From Streptomyces sp. NK15101 (lineage in GTDB: Bacteria; Actinomycetota; Actinomycetes; Streptomycetales; Streptomycetaceae), in NCBI RefSeq assembly GCF_020400725.1, contig NZ_JAINVG010000044.1, positions 1 to 59,230 of the forward strand: a stretch of 59,230 nt of DNA, written 5' to 3'. The notes under the pieces were generated by a model. It saw only the letters and a program-made list of their open reading frames with translations, was not told the origin of the DNA and ran no database searches. The position numbers and the translations under genes are program-made. Shown here piece by piece: positions 51,669 to 59,230 of the stretch (position 1 is its first letter; each line of letters starts with the position of its first letter).

Positions 51669-53087
51669 TCAGAGCGCGCTGACGATGTCCTCGACCCGTT
51701 CCTTCGCGTCGCCGAAGAGCATGGAGGTGTTCTCGCGGAAGAACAGCGGGTTCTGCACGCCCGCGTAGCCGGAGGCCATCGAGCGCTTGAAGACGATGAC
51801 CTTGTTCGCCTCCCAGACGGTGAGGACCGGCATGCCGGCGATCGGGCTGCTGGGGTCCTCGGCGCCGGCCGGGTTGACCGTGTCGTTGGCGCCGATCACG
51901 AGGACGACGTCGGTGTCGGCGAAGTCCTCGTTGATCTCGTCCATCTCGAGCACGATGTCGTACGGCACCTTGGCCTCGGCGAGCAGCACGTTCATGTGGC
52001 CGGGGAGGCGGCCGGCGACCGGGTGGATGCCGAACCGTACGTCGACGCCCTTCGCGCGCAGCTTCGAGGTGAGCTCCGCGACCGGGTACTGCGCCTGTGC
52101 CACGGCCATGCCGTAGCCGGGCGTGATGACCACGGACCGGGCCGCGCCGAGGAGTTCGGCGGCGCTCTGGGCGGTGATCTCGTGGTGGTCGCCGTAGTCG
52201 ACGTCCGAGCCCGAGGGCGCCTCGATGCCGAAGCCGCCGGCGATGACGGAGATGAACGAGCGGTTCATCGCCTTGCACATGATGTAGGACAGGTAGGCAC
52301 CGGAGGAGCCGACCAGCGCGCCGGTGATGATCAGCAGGTCGTTGCCGAGCAGGAAGCCGGAGGCCGCCGCGGCCCAGCCGGAGTAGCTGTTGAGCATCGA
52401 GACCACGACCGGCATGTCGCCGCCGCCGATCGAGGCCACCAGGTGCCAGCCCAGGGCGAGCGCCAGGACCGTCACGGTGATCAGCAGCCACAGCTCCGGC
52501 GCGATCACGAACCACACCGTCAGGGCGACGAAGAGGCCTAGCGCGCCGAGGTTCAGCGCGTTCTTGCCCGGCAGCACCAGCGGCTTGGAGCTGATCCTCG
52601 CCGAGAGCTTCAGGTTGGCCACGATCGAGCCGGTGAAGGTCACCGCGCCGATGAAGAGGCCGATGATCACCTCGGCGTGGTGGATGCCCAGCGTGCCGAG
52701 CGCGTCCAGGGCCACGGCCTCGTGCCCGTCGGGCTCGTGCTCGACGTTCAGGTAGCCGTTCCAGCTGACCAGCACGGCCGCCAGACCGACGAAGGAGTGC
52801 AGCAGCGCGATCAGTTCGGGCATGCCGGTCATCTCGACGCCGCGGGCACGCTGCAGACCGATCAGCGCGCCGATCAGCATCGCCACGGCCATCAGGCCGA
52901 GGCCGGCGCCGCTGATGTCGCCGTCGATCGCGAGCACGATCGTCGCGACGAGCGCGACGCCCATGCCGAGCATGCCGAACGCGTTGCCGAGCCGTGCCGA
53001 CTCGTGCTTGGAGAGTCCTGCCAGCGCCAGGATGAACAGCAGCGCGGCAACGAGGTAGGCCGCCTGTGCGGCGAGGGTCGCAGACAT
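51669..53087 (-). CDS. pntB: NAD(P)+ transhydrogenase subunit beta
   Basis: 472 residues from ATG at 53087, one base after the pntA stop. About eight or nine transmembrane helices (1-290), then the NADP(H)-binding domain III (about 300-472) with VITPGYGMAVAQAQYPV, the loop HPVAGRLPGHMNVLLAEA and VIGANDTVNPAAEDP-like ending. With PntA it forms the proton-translocating transhydrogenase that makes NADPH from NADH using the proton gradient. Confidence 0.97.
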   Translation of the reverse strand: MSATLAAQAAYLVAALLFILALAGLSKHESARLGNAFGMLGMGVALVATIVLAIDGDISGAGLGLMAVAMLIGALIGLQRARGVEMTGMPELIALLHSFVGLAAVLVSWNGYLNVEHEPDGHEAVALDALGTLGIHHAEVIIGLFIGAVTFTGSIVANLKLSARISSKPLVLPGKNALNLGALGLFVALTVWFVIAPELWLLITVTVLALALGWHLVASIGGGDMPVVVSMLNSYSGWAAAASGFLLGNDLLIITGALVGSSGAYLSYIMCKAMNRSFISVIAGGFGIEAPSGSDVDYGDHHEITAQSAAELLGAARSVVITPGYGMAVAQAQYPVAELTSKLRAKGVDVRFGIHPVAGRLPGHMNVLLAEAKVPYDIVLEMDEINEDFADTDVVLVIGANDTVNPAGAEDPSSPIAGMPVLTVWEANKVIVFKRSMASGYAGVQNPLFFRENTSMLFGDAKERVEDIVSAL

Positions 53088-53088
53088 G

Positions 53089-54618
53089 TCAGCTCCGGTT
53101 GAACATGGCGAGCATGCGACGCGTCACCGCGAAGCCGCCGAAGACGTTGATACTGGCCAGGAGGATCGCCACGCACGACAGCACCGTGACCACCGTGCTC
53201 GTCTGTCCGATCTGCAGCAGCGCGCCGACGACGATGATCCCGGAGATCGCGTTGGTCACCGACATCAGCGGCGTGTGCAGGGCGTGGTGCACGTGTCCGA
53301 TCACGTAGTAGCCGATCACGATCGCGAGCACGAAGACGGTCACGTGGGGCAGCAGGGCCGCCGGCGCGAACCCGGCGGTGAGGAACAGCGCCAGCGCGCC
53401 GACGGCCACCGCGCCGAACCGCCGGGCCGGCGTCATCGGCTCCTTCTTCGGCTTCGGCGGCGCCGTCTCAGCCGCCGCGGGCGCGGCGGCCGGGGCCGCC
53501 GAGACCTGGACCGGCGGGGGCGGCCACGCCGACTCGCCCTCGCGGACGACGGTGATCGAGCGCTGTACCGGGTCGTCCCAGTCGAGGACCAGCCGCCCGT
53601 CCTTGCCGGGGGTCATCAGCTTCAGCAGGTTCACCAGGTTCGTGCCGTACAGCTGCGAGGCCTGGGCCGGCAGCCGGCCCGCCAGGTCGGTGTAGCCGAT
53701 GATCGTCACGCCGTTGTCCGTGACGACCTTCTCGCCCTTCACGGTGCCCACGACGTTGCCGCCGTTGGCGGCCGCCATGTCGACGATCACGGAGCCCGGC
53801 TTCATGCTCGCCACCATCTCCGCCGTGATCAGCGTCGGCGCGGGACGGCCGGGGATCAGCGCGGTGGTGATGACGATGTCGACCTCACGGCACTGCGCGG
53901 CGTAGAGCTCGGCCTCGCGCGCCTTGTAGTCGTCGCCCATCTCCTTGGCGTAGCCCGTCTTCGAGACCTCGACCTCGGCGGACTCGATCGACAGGTACTC
54001 GCCGCCCAGCGACCGGACCTGGTCGGCGACTTCGGGCCGGGGGTCGGTCGCCCGTACGATCGCGCCGAGCGAGCCCGCCGCACCGATGGCGGCCAGTCCC
54101 GCGACGCCGGCGCCCGCGACGAGCACCTTCGCCGGCGGCACCTTGCCCGCCGCCGTCACCTGGCCGGTGAAGAACCGCCCGAACGTGTGCGCCGCCTCGA
54201 CCACGGCCCGGTAGCCGGCGATGTTCGCCATCGACGACAGCACGTCCATCGACTGCGCCCGGCTGATGCGCGGCACGGCGTCCATGGACAGTGCCGTGAA
54301 CGGCCGGCGGCCCAGGTCCTCGACCATCTCGGGGTCGAACGCCGGGGCGAACAGGGCGATCACCGTCGCCTCCGGCCGTACCCCGTCCAGCTGAGCGGGG
54401 CTCGGGGCGTTGACCCCGAGGACCACGTCCGCGGCCGTCGCGTCGCCGATGGTCGCACCGGCGGCCTCGTAGGCGCTGTCCGTGAAGCCCGCCGCGACAC
54501 CCGCGCCGGAGTCGACGACGACGTCGTAACCCAGTTTGCGGATCGGCTCGATCGTGGCGGGTGTGGCCGAGACACGGTTCTCACCTGCCCGCGCCTCCTT
54601 GAGTACTCCGACAATCAC
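53089..54618 (-). CDS. pntA: NAD(P)+ transhydrogenase subunit alpha
   Basis: 509 residues from GTG at 54618 (GGAG 8 bp upstream). Domain I (1-375) is alanine-dehydrogenase-like, with KVLVAGAGVAGLAAIGAA and ATDPRPEVADQV for NAD(H) and RSLGGEYL. A Pro/Ala-rich linker precedes three or four C-terminal helices (about 410-505, RFGAVAVGALALFLTAG). It is the fused alpha form rather than the split alpha1/alpha2 form. Co-transcribed with pntB. Confidence 0.97.
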   Translation of the reverse strand: MIVGVLKEARAGENRVSATPATIEPIRKLGYDVVVDSGAGVAAGFTDSAYEAAGATIGDATAADVVLGVNAPSPAQLDGVRPEATVIALFAPAFDPEMVEDLGRRPFTALSMDAVPRISRAQSMDVLSSMANIAGYRAVVEAAHTFGRFFTGQVTAAGKVPPAKVLVAGAGVAGLAAIGAAGSLGAIVRATDPRPEVADQVRSLGGEYLSIESAEVEVSKTGYAKEMGDDYKAREAELYAAQCREVDIVITTALIPGRPAPTLITAEMVASMKPGSVIVDMAAANGGNVVGTVKGEKVVTDNGVTIIGYTDLAGRLPAQASQLYGTNLVNLLKLMTPGKDGRLVLDWDDPVQRSITVVREGESAWPPPPVQVSAAPAAAPAAAETAPPKPKKEPMTPARRFGAVAVGALALFLTAGFAPAALLPHVTVFVLAIVIGYYVIGHVHHALHTPLMSVTNAISGIIVVGALLQIGQTSTVVTVLSCVAILLASINVFGGFAVTRRMLAMFNRS

Positions 54619-54880
54619 GAGTGTTCTCCGTTCGCTGCAGTTGCCGTCGACGACTGTTCTCTACTTCGACTCTGGTTCGAGTCTCGACCCCATCAGAATC
54701 GGCTCGCTCCCGCCTCGACCGGAAGCGTGCCGGCGGTGATCAATGCCACACCACTTCACCTACCCATCGTGAGTGACCGTCCCGCGGGCACGGCGGACTC
54801 ACCGGGGCTCCTGGTCGAGGATGGGCTCACGTTAGGGGTCCCCGGTCTCCCCACGACACCGGCGGTTCGAAGGGGATAGC
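54619..54880. other. 262-bp gene-free leader region of pntAB
   Basis: No gene on either strand. It holds a GACTC/GAGTC inverted repeat (54668-54672 / 54679-54683, 6-bp spacer) and a TAGAGA -10-like box nearby on the minus strand, so the pntA promoter probably lies here. No -35 stands out. Confidence 0.4.
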
Positions 54881-55144
54881 TCATATTGACGCGCGACTCG
54901 TCGCGCTCCTAGGCTCCGCCCCCCTCGGGCGCCACGGCACCACCACGGTGACGGTGTCGGCCACGCACACCGGCTTGTCGCCGCCTTCGCGCTCGATCGT
55001 GATGCGGGTGACGACCTGGTGGCGCCCGCCGCCGGGGGTCACTTCGAGGAGCTCGACACCGGCCCGCACCCGGGAGCCGACCGGAACGGGCGCGGGGAAC
55101 CTGACCTTTTCGGTCAGGCCGTCGATCGTTCTCGGGGTGGTCAT
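54881..55144 (-). CDS. MaoC-like dehydratase, C-terminal half only
   Basis: 87 residues from ATG at 55144, which overlaps the HAD stop by ATGA. The sequence EKVRFPAPVPVGSRVRAGVELLEV and VTRITIEREGGDKPVCVADTV is the C-terminal strand region of MaoC/hotdog (R)-hydratases. The N-terminal 70 or so residues, with the hydratase D-x-x-x-x-H motif, are missing. It is therefore a truncated hydratase, or a degenerate partner subunit kept by coupling. Catalysis is not expected from this piece alone. Confidence 0.7.
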   Translation of the reverse strand: MTTPRTIDGLTEKVRFPAPVPVGSRVRAGVELLEVTPGGGRHQVVTRITIEREGGDKPVCVADTVTVVVPWRPRGAEPRSATSRASI

Positions 55145-55827
55145 CCTCCGGGGGCCCCGTTCGGCGCGGGGCTCAGCCCCGGGACGAGCGCGGCGAGGGC
55201 CGCGCGGGCGGAGGGGGCGTCGACGTGCAGGTGGGCCCGCATCCCGACGGCTCGTGCGCCGAGCACGTTGGGCTCGGCGTCGTCGACGAAGAGCGCGCTC
55301 GCGGGGGCGACGCCGAGGCGCGCGAGGGTCAGCTCGTAGATCGGGGCCGCCGGCTTGCGCAGGCCGACCTCTCCGGAGATGACGACGGGGTCGAGCAGGG
55401 CGTCGATCCGCTCGCGGGGGTAGGTGTTGCCCCAGCTGTTGGAGAGGAGGGCGACCCGGACGCCGAGCGCGCGCAGTTCCTCGACGAGCGCGAACATCGC
55501 CGGGTCGGGGCGCATCCCGGCGAAGAGCCGGGAGAGCACGCCCACCGGATCGACCGGACGGCCGTCGACCGTGGTGAGCTCCGCGGCGAGGAGGACGTCG
55601 AACTCCGCGACGCTCAGCTCACCGGTCTCCAGGCGGTGGATCGGTGTGCCGACGGGCGCGTCGCGGGACATCCAGGCCCTGAGGGTCCGGGAGAACGACT
55701 GCGGGTCGATGCCGTCGGCCTCGATCCAGGCCGCGATCGACTCCTTCACGGGAAGGGTGAGCACACCGCCGTAGTCGAGGACGACGGCCTCGACCGGTGC
55801 GGCCGGGGGTACGGCGGCGCCGGTCAT
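55141..55827 (-). CDS. HAD family hydrolase
   Basis: 228 residues from ATG at 55827, overlapping the SDR stop by ATGA. HAD motifs: VVLDYGGVLT (nucleophile Asp18; the usual second Asp is Gly), LLSNSW, GLRKPAAPIY and FVDDAEPN. The D-Y-G form is common among actinobacterial members and may change activity. Probably a phosphatase or haloacid-type hydrolase of the same operon; role in the fatty-acid-like pathway unknown. Confidence 0.88.
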   Translation of the reverse strand: MTGAAVPPAAPVEAVVLDYGGVLTLPVKESIAAWIEADGIDPQSFSRTLRAWMSRDAPVGTPIHRLETGELSVAEFDVLLAAELTTVDGRPVDPVGVLSRLFAGMRPDPAMFALVEELRALGVRVALLSNSWGNTYPRERIDALLDPVVISGEVGLRKPAAPIYELTLARLGVAPASALFVDDAEPNVLGARAVGMRAHLHVDAPSARAALAALVPGLSPAPNGAPGG

Positions 55828-56579
55828 TCGGCTGCTCCGACGCGCGTGACTCCGCCGTCGACGACGACGGTCTGGCCGGTGAGCCAGGCGGCGTCCTCGG
55901 AGAGCAGGAAGGCGACGACGCCGCCGATGTCCTCGGGCTCTCCCAGCCGCTTGAGCGGGTAGCGGGAAGCGAGTTGCTCCTCGCGGCCCTCGTACAGGGC
56001 GGTGGCGAACTTCGTCTTGACGACGGCCGGCGCGATCGCGTTGACCCGGATGTCCGGGCCCAGCTCGACGGCCAGGAGTTCGGTCATCGAGATCAGCATC
56101 GCCTTGCTGGCGCCGTACATGCCGATCATGGGCGCCGGCTGGACGCCGGAGACCGAGGAGACGTTGACCACCGCGCCGCCGTGCTCCTTCATCCACGCGC
56201 CGTGGACCGTCTGGGTCCAGGAGAGCGCGGCGAGGCAGTTGGTCTCCACGATCTTGCGGGCGGCCGCCAGGTCGAGCTCGATCATCGGGCCGTACACCGG
56301 GTTGATGCCGGTGTTGTTCACCAGCAGGTCCACGCTGCCGTACGCCTCGATCGCCTGGCGGACGGTGTCGGTCTGGTGCGCGGGGTCGTCGGCCTTGCCG
56401 GCGACGCCGAGGGCGTGCGCGGGACCGCCGAGGGCGGCGACCGCCTGGTCGAGCGTGTCCTTGGTGCGGCCGGTGACGACGACCCGGGCGCCTTCGGCGA
56501 CGAGCCGCTCGGCGATGGCCAGGCCGATGCCTCGGCTGGCACCGGTGACGATCGCGGTCTTTCCCTCGAAACGCTTCAT
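55824..56579 (-). CDS. SDR family oxidoreductase (FabG-like)
   Basis: 251 residues from ATG at 56579 (AAGGAG upstream). Short-chain dehydrogenase: TGASRGIG (12-19), NNTG (88-91), Ser near 141 and Y155-x-x-x-K159 (MYGASKAML), C-terminal TGQTVVVDGG. Probably an NAD(P)-linked 3-oxoacyl/3-hydroxyacyl reductase or dehydrogenase. Second gene of the thiolase operon, 77 bp after the thiolase stop; the gap contains a tandem repeat. Confidence 0.92.
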   Translation of the reverse strand: MKRFEGKTAIVTGASRGIGLAIAERLVAEGARVVVTGRTKDTLDQAVAALGGPAHALGVAGKADDPAHQTDTVRQAIEAYGSVDLLVNNTGINPVYGPMIELDLAAARKIVETNCLAALSWTQTVHGAWMKEHGGAVVNVSSVSGVQPAPMIGMYGASKAMLISMTELLAVELGPDIRVNAIAPAVVKTKFATALYEGREEQLASRYPLKRLGEPEDIGGVVAFLLSEDAAWLTGQTVVVDGGVTRVGAAE

Positions 56580-56595
56580 CTCTTCCGTACTCCTT

Positions 56596-56655
56596 CTCGG
56601 CTCGGACGTGCTCGGTCCGGACGTGCTCGGTCCGGACGTGCTCGGCTCGGACGTG
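56596..56655. repeat. Four tandem 15-bp repeats between thiolase and SDR genes
   Basis: Units starting CTCGG and ending GGACGTG at 56596, 56611, 56626 and 56641; the middle two are identical and the outer two share a GCTC variant. The array fills the gap between the thiolase stop and the SDR RBS. Confidence 0.85.
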
Positions 56656-56656
56656 C

Positions 56657-57883
56657 TCAGCTCAGACGCTCGACGACCATGGCCATGCCCATGCCGCCGC
56701 CGACGCACATGGACTCGACGCCGAACTGCTTGTCGTGCCACTGGAGCGAGTTGACGAGGGTGGCGGTGATGCGGGCGCCGGTCATGCCGAACGGGTGGCC
56801 GACGGCGATGGCGCCGCCGTTGACGTTGAGCTTCTCCAGGGGGATGCCGAGCTGCTGGGCGGAGCCGAGCGACTGCACGGCGAACGCCTCGTTGATCTCG
56901 AAGAGGTCGATGTCGTCGAGGCCGAGGCCGGCGCTCTTCAGCGCGGCCGGGATCGCCTCGACCGGGCCGAGGCCCATGATCTCCGGGGAGAGGCCGGTGA
57001 CGGCGGTCGAGACGATCCGCGCGAGCGGGGTGAGGCCCAGCTCCCCGGCCCGGACGTCGCTCATGATCACCAGGGCGGCGGCGCCGTCGTTGAGCGGGCA
57101 GGCGTTGCCGGCGGTCACGGTGCCGTCGGGGCGGAAGACCGGCTTGAGGCCGCTGACGCCTTCGAGCGTGGTGCCGGGGCGCGGGCCGTCGTCGGCGGTG
57201 ACGACGCTGCCGTCGTGGAGCGTGACCGGGGTGATCTCGCGGGCCCAGAAGCCCTCCTCGATGCGCTGGACGGCGAGGTTCTGGCTGCGGACGGCGAACG
57301 CGTCCTGCTCCTCGCGCGACATGCCGAGGACCTGCTGCACGTTCTCGGCGGTCTGGCCCATGGAGATGTAGACGTCCGGCAGCGCGCCGGTCTCGCGGGG
57401 GTCGGTCCAGTCGGGCTCGCCGCCTTGCGCGCGGTCGTGGGTGCGCCGGCCGGCGTCGCCGAAGGCCGGGTTGAGCATGTCGTGGCCCGGGATGTGGTCG
57501 CTGGTGCCGTTGGCGAAGTTGCTGACCGACTCCACGCCGGCGGAGACGTACGCGTGGCCCTCGCCGGCCTTGATCGCGTGGAACGCCATCCGGGTGGTCT
57601 GCAGCGAGGACGAGCAGTAGCGCGTGATCGTCGTGCCGGGCAGGTGGTCGTACCCCAGCAGCACCGCGACGTTGCGGCCCATGTTCCAGCCCTGCTCACC
57701 GCCGGGCAGACCGCAGCCGAGCATCAGGTCGGTGATCTCGCGCGGGTCGAGCTCGGGCACCTTCGCCAGGGCCGCCCGGACCATCTGGACGGTCAGCTCG
57801 TCGGCGCGCATGTCCCTCAGGGACCCCTTGCCGGCACGGCCGATCGGGGACCGGGCGGCCGAGACGATCACTGCTTCGGGCAC
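56657..57883 (-). CDS. Thiolase (acetyl-CoA C-acyltransferase)
   Basis: 408 residues from GTG at 57883, chosen because GGGAGG sits 4-5 bp upstream. Catalytic Cys90 (TRYCSSSLQ), NEAFAVQ, His in GHPFGMTG (about 363) and Cys393 (CVGGGMGM). Cleaves 3-oxoacyl-CoA in beta-oxidation or condenses acetyl-CoA. First gene of an operon with SDR, HAD and a MaoC remnant, preceded by a TAAGC/GCTTA operator, the type of site used by TetR regulators of lipid catabolism in actinobacteria. Confidence 0.95.
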   Translation of the reverse strand: MPEAVIVSAARSPIGRAGKGSLRDMRADELTVQMVRAALAKVPELDPREITDLMLGCGLPGGEQGWNMGRNVAVLLGYDHLPGTTITRYCSSSLQTTRMAFHAIKAGEGHAYVSAGVESVSNFANGTSDHIPGHDMLNPAFGDAGRRTHDRAQGGEPDWTDPRETGALPDVYISMGQTAENVQQVLGMSREEQDAFAVRSQNLAVQRIEEGFWAREITPVTLHDGSVVTADDGPRPGTTLEGVSGLKPVFRPDGTVTAGNACPLNDGAAALVIMSDVRAGELGLTPLARIVSTAVTGLSPEIMGLGPVEAIPAALKSAGLGLDDIDLFEINEAFAVQSLGSAQQLGIPLEKLNVNGGAIAVGHPFGMTGARITATLVNSLQWHDKQFGVESMCVGGGMGMAMVVERLS

Positions 57884-57901
57884 GAAGCCTCCCTTACATG
57901 C

Positions 57902-57915
57902 TAAGCGGTTGCTTA
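57902..57915 (-). promoter_or_regulatory. TAAGC-N4-GCTTA inverted repeat upstream of the thiolase gene
   Basis: TAAGC (57902-57906), GGTT, GCTTA (57911-57915), starting 19 bp from the thiolase start codon and just before its RBS. It resembles TetR-type operators of fatty-acid or steroid catabolic genes. The likely repressor gene next door is broken (58048-58233). Confidence 0.6.
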
Positions 57916-57981
57916 CCCAAGGTGGGCCCACTGTGCAGCGAGCGGTGGACGGGCGTCAACAGGCGAGCGGGGTGGGGCGGA

Positions 57982-57995
57982 ATGACTTATGTCAT
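57982..57995. promoter_or_regulatory. ATGAC-N4-GTCAT inverted repeat
   Basis: ATGAC (57982-57986) TTAT GTCAT (57991-57995) lies between the thiolase and the TetR remnant in an otherwise gene-free 164-bp stretch. It could be a second operator. The half-sites are short, so chance is possible. Confidence 0.35.
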
Positions 57996-58047
57996 GTGGA
58001 CAGGGCACCGACGGGCGTACGTCGCGCCGCGGTGCCGACGGCTCTCC

Positions 58048-58233
58048 TCACCGGGCCGCGATGCCCGCGATGAACAGCTCGGCGAAGGCGAGGGCGACCT
58101 CGTCGGCCGAGGCCTCGCCCTCGGGGCGCCGCCCCATCGCGGCGCGCACCACGTCCTGAACCGACGTCCCGTGGAGACCCTTCTCGGCGAAGAGCCGGAG
58201 GGCCGTGTCCGGCAACCGCTCGGATCCGTAAGG
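58048..58233 (-). pseudogene. TetR family regulator remnant, truncated and internally deleted
   Basis: On the minus strand a frame reads SERLPDTALRLFAEKG then LHGTSVQDVVRAA, the first two helices of a TetR DNA-binding domain, jumps straight to AMGRRPEGEASADEVALAF and ends AELFIAGIAAR at a stop (58048-58050). A normal TetR protein is about 190-220 residues; here the second half of the HTH and nearly all of the ligand domain are gone, and no start codon with RBS is seen. The insertion sequence begins 70 bp away, so IS activity may have caused the damage. Confidence 0.8.
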
Positions 58234-58297
58234 CCGTTGACGGCCACCGGCGGCCGTCCCCTCCGGCGCCCCTCCGCCGCAGTCACGGCGGAATCCC

Positions 58298-59208
58298 CTA
58301 GGTCTTGTCTGACAAAGGATCTTGGATGGGTTCGCGGAGCCAGAGGATGAGTGAGGCGAGGTGGACTCCGGCCTTGTATCGGGCGGCGAGTTTGTCGAAG
58401 CGGCTGGCGATCGCGCGGAACTGCTTGAGTCGGTTGAAGCAGCGTTCGACCACGTTGCGGGCTTTGTAGAGCTTGCGGTCGAAGGCCGGCGGTCTGCCGC
58501 CGGCCTTCCCGCGCCGCAGGCGGTTAGCCTTCTGGTCCGCCCGCTCCGGGATCACTGTCCGGATGCCCCGCCCGCGCAGAACCTGGCGGATCGCCCGGGA
58601 CGAGTACGCCTTGTCCGCGATGACCGCGTCGGGCCTGCGGCGGGGACGTCCGGCGCCGGTCCGGGGCACCCTCAGCTCGGCCATGACCGTCTTGAAGACG
58701 GTGGAGTCGTTGACGTTGCCGGCCGTGACGACGACGGCCAGGGGCAGGCCCCGGCCGTCGCAGGCGAGATGGATCTTCGTGGTCAGCCCGCCGCGGGACC
58801 GTCCGAGCGCCTGGCCAGCCGACGAATGTGCCGGATCTTCCAGTTCGTCCCCCGGCCCCGCCCCCTTTTGCGGGCGCCGGCGGCATGCTGGTGGGCCCGG
58901 CTGATCGTGGAGTCGACCGACACGGTCCACTCCACGGCTCCGACGGAGTCGTCACGGACCTGGGCCTGTTCGAGCAGACGGGCCCAGGTGCCGTCCGCTT
59001 CCCAGCGGGCGAACCGTTCATAGGCCGTCTGCCACGGCCCGTAGCGTTCCGGCAGGTCACGCCACGGAGCACCGGTCCGCAACCGCCACAACACCCCGTT
59101 GATCACCTGTCGGTGATCCCGCCACGGCCGCCCACGACCGTCAACACCCGGCAACAACGGCGCTATCCGTCCCCACGCCGCATCCGTCAGCTCACCACGA
59201 CCCACCAC
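58298..59208 (-). CDS. IS5 family transposase, two frames joined by -1 frameshift
   Basis: First frame starts GTG at 59208 (MVGRGELTDAAWGRIAPLLP) and holds the first catalytic Asp in SVDSTISRAHQHAAGARK. The second frame holds ALGRSRGGLTTKIHLACDG, the second Asp in VIADKAYSS and the Glu in VVERCFNRLKQFR, ending at 58298. They meet at a slippery CAAAAGGGGG (58861-58870 on the minus strand); a -1 slip gives the continuous family sequence ARKKGAGPGDELEDPAHSSA. All DDE residues are present, so it may be active. The TAG stop (58298-58300) lies outside the inverted repeat, in target DNA. Confidence 0.88.
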
Positions 59209-59230
59209 AAGATCAATTATCAGACAGGAC
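58302..59230 (-). mobile_element. IS5-family insertion sequence (about 929 bp)
   Basis: Terminal inverted repeats: GTCTTGTCTGAC at 58302 and, read from the other strand, GTCCTGTCTGAT at 59230, matching at 19 of about 24 positions. CTAG (58298-58301) directly flanks the right end and is likely the target site. The left copy would lie just beyond the window. Single transposase with programmed frameshift, as in the IS427 group. Confidence 0.85.

Noticed and set aside
54888..54920. TTGACG / TAGGCT promoter on the plus strand
   Set aside because: Good-looking boxes with 18-bp spacing, but they lie at the 3' end of a minus-strand gene and nothing on the plus strand follows.
56160..57371. Plus-strand frame across the SDR and thiolase genes
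   Set aside because: Antisense shadow; both minus-strand genes have complete catalytic motifs.

Overview
The window is very GC-rich, nearly every codon ends in G or C, and GTG/TTG starts are common. Together with a LAL-type LuxR regulator, a DyP/encapsulin pair, an SCO0607-type lipoprotein, FUSC and S8/S1 secreted proteases, this points to a Streptomyces chromosome. A tRNA-Leu(GAG) lies at 40293-40377 and an IS5-family element closes the right edge.

Layout. 1-7250: an unidentified gene tail, a GNAT acetyltransferase, a secreted subtilisin with a P domain and a LAL regulator. 7254-8820: a rifampin-monooxygenase (Rox)-like gene preceded by a palindrome that matches the rifamycin-associated element. 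8895-17529: a compact block of regulated-proteolysis and nuclease genes. It holds a metacaspase, a divergent DNA/RNA non-specific endonuclease, an 1802-residue protein (possible EAD-like N-terminus, two P-loop NTPase modules, helical repeats, trypsin domain) and a coupled trypsin-like protease. I read this as a candidate conflict, immunity or cell-death system. 17537-21601: maltokinase-cap protein, serine hydrolase, GreA-like protein plus membrane protein, DUF1345 membrane protein. 21606-23407: encapsulin and its DyP-peroxidase cargo. 23600-31501: two FdhF/YdeP-type molybdopterin oxidoreductases around a divergent FUSC gene, an fdhD remnant and a LysR regulator. 31559-39586: a Hsp100 ATPase without a ClpP-docking loop, a DUF3533/YhgE-like protein, RecQ and an ABC exporter. 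39696-43018: lipoprotein, tRNA-Leu, and a three-gene unit with polyprenyl synthase and an MpaB-type oxygenase. 43216-46738: STAS protein, zinc alcohol dehydrogenase, secreted trypsin-like protease, lipoprotein. 46749-49077: PadR regulator with a perfect operator and an acyl-CoA dehydrogenase.

49210-51552 encodes the most unusual single protein: an N-terminal macro domain, a uracil-DNA-glycosylase-like domain with an altered catalytic motif, and a C-terminal arginine-type ADP-ribosyltransferase with the R-S-ExE signature. It stands alone between the PadR operator and a strong terminator. 51669-54618 is pntAB transhydrogenase. 54881-57883 is a thiolase-SDR-HAD-half-MaoC operon with a TAAGC/GCTTA operator and, next to it, the ruins of a TetR gene. 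58302-59230 is the insertion sequence, whose transposase needs a -1 frameshift and takes its stop codon from the target site.

The two best candidates for an undescribed system are (1) the macro-UDG-ART fusion and (2) the metacaspase / endonuclease / NTPase-trypsin / trypsin block. All functions are read from motifs in the sequence and from remembered family features; no search was run.
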